This document shows positions 42,196 to 42,716 of a stretch of 42,716 nt of DNA, in pieces. The notes beneath the pieces were generated by a model that made no database searches, was not told the origin of the DNA, and saw nothing but the letters and a program-made list of their open reading frames with translations. Location: assembly GCF_002287235.1 (NCBI RefSeq), contig NZ_LMVP01000157.1:1-42716 (forward strand), in the 5' to 3' direction. This stretch comes from Methanosarcina spelaei (GTDB taxonomy: Archaea; Halobacteriota; Methanosarcinia; Methanosarcinales; Methanosarcinaceae). The position numbers and the translations under genes were made by a program. Numbering within the stretch: position 1 is the first letter of the stretch; every line of letters starts with the position of its first letter.

Positions 42196-42498
42196 ATGTT
42201 TGGAACGCATTATGCAGTCATTAGTTCGGCACTGGGCGTTTCCGAAGCGAATGGGATTGGTCAGCCCGAAGTAGGAACTCTTGAAGCTCGGCTGACTAAT
42301 GCACCGGATTCGATGAGGTTGATTCCAACCCATAGAGGTCAAAGGCTTCCAGCCTCGAAAATTGCAGATATTCCTACTCGCCCGAGTAGTATCAAAAATC
42401 CCATATACTTCGCACTAACTCCTCAAAGTTTCACCGATTTTGACTGGCTGGTTGTCCTGAATTCAACGACTTACAGTCGTGGTGGATCGTGGCTGTAA
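42196..42498 (+). mobile_element. Possible 3' end relic of an IS200/IS605-type element
   Basis: An open frame contains GVSEANGIGQPEVGTLEARL followed by TNAPDSMR, which has the flavour of the low-complexity C-terminal tail of some TnpB proteins. It ends next to a perfect hairpin ACGACT-TAC-AGTCGT (42466-42480) followed by GGTGG, similar to the hairpins at IS605 right ends. No transposase catalytic motif, zinc finger or left end is present. The call is weak. Confidence 0.3.
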
Positions 42499-42552
42499 CA
42501 ATGAGGAGCTAATCCCAAGCAGTAAAAACCTTCGATATAGAAGTTATACGGG

Positions 42553-42716
42553 CTATCTTGAGAACTCTATCTTGAGAATTATCTTGAGAACTATCTTGAG
42601 AACTATCTTGAGAACTATCTTGAGAACTATCTTGAGAACTATCTAGAGAACTATCTTGAGAACTATCTTGAGAACTATCTTGAGAACTATCTTGAGAACT
42701 ATCTTGAGAACTATCT
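42553..42716. repeat. 12-bp minisatellite running off the window
   Basis: About thirteen tandem copies of CTATCTTGAGAA with single-base variants (CTCTATC, ATTATC, TCTAGAG), continuing to the last base of the window, so the true length is unknown. Confidence 0.93.

Overview
The window reads as a chromosomal segment of a methylotrophic methanogenic archaeon, almost certainly a Methanosarcina. The decisive marker is a methanol methyltransferase pair, mtaC-mtaB, with all known metal and corrinoid ligands in place. Next to it are two tandem ArsR-like regulators of the Msr type. Other features that fit are archaeal TATA promoters, many TTG/GTG starts, archaeal UMP kinase, the archaeal aromatic-precursor enzyme (ADH synthase), family-6 hypoxanthine-DNA glycosylase and an Isf-like iron-sulfur flavoprotein. 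The DNA is AT-rich, with long intergenic stretches full of locus-specific minisatellites.

Layout. 1-3100 (minus): the start of an unidentified gene cut by the window edge, then an exported membrane-anchored protein and an FtsX/MacB-type permease with no ATPase beside it. 3263-6788: pyrH, then divergently an unrecognised 595-residue protein and a free-standing LarC C-terminal-domain protein. 7009-8860: a TetR regulator and an iron-sulfur aldo/keto reductase, each preceded by the same 16-bp near-palindrome. 9176-11306: larB and larC, which make and metallate the nickel-pincer nucleotide. 11474-14832 (minus): asd, a 2[4Fe-4S] ferredoxin, a small winged-helix-like protein and a CobW-type GTPase with a His-rich tail. 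14833-16433: a 1.6-kb non-coding stretch with a modular repeat and a strongly folded 184-nt element. 16434-20556: a radical SAM protein, a 1.4-kb gap with three copies of a palindrome, ADH synthase and dUTPase. 20794-29431: a large surface protein, an iron-sulfur flavoprotein, a second orphan permease, a DUF2807 lipoprotein-like protein, msrB, a tiny membrane protein and a HAD phosphatase, with gene remnants between them. 30244-35762: a second copy of the modular repeat, mtaB and mtaC, a long mtaC leader, and two Msr-like regulators. 36071-40723: HDG glycosylase, a second ferredoxin, a SWIM-domain protein, and a cytosolic papain-like protease with a chagasin-type inhibitor gene downstream. 40724-42716: a small unknown gene, a 3' tRNA fragment, a possible transposon end and a 12-bp minisatellite running off the edge.

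How the genes work together. MtaC and MtaB form the methanol-entry step of methanogenesis, and the two regulators divergent to them probably control it. asd supplies L-aspartate semialdehyde, which ADH synthase uses in the archaeal route to aromatic amino acids. LarB and LarC, the extra LarC-like protein and perhaps the CobW GTPase point to metal-cofactor chemistry. The protease/chagasin pair looks like an enzyme with its own inhibitor.

The best candidates for something undescribed are the 595-residue protein paired with the stand-alone LarC-like domain, the folded 184-nt element at 15649-15832, and the modular intergenic repeat whose internal blocks are swapped between two copies.
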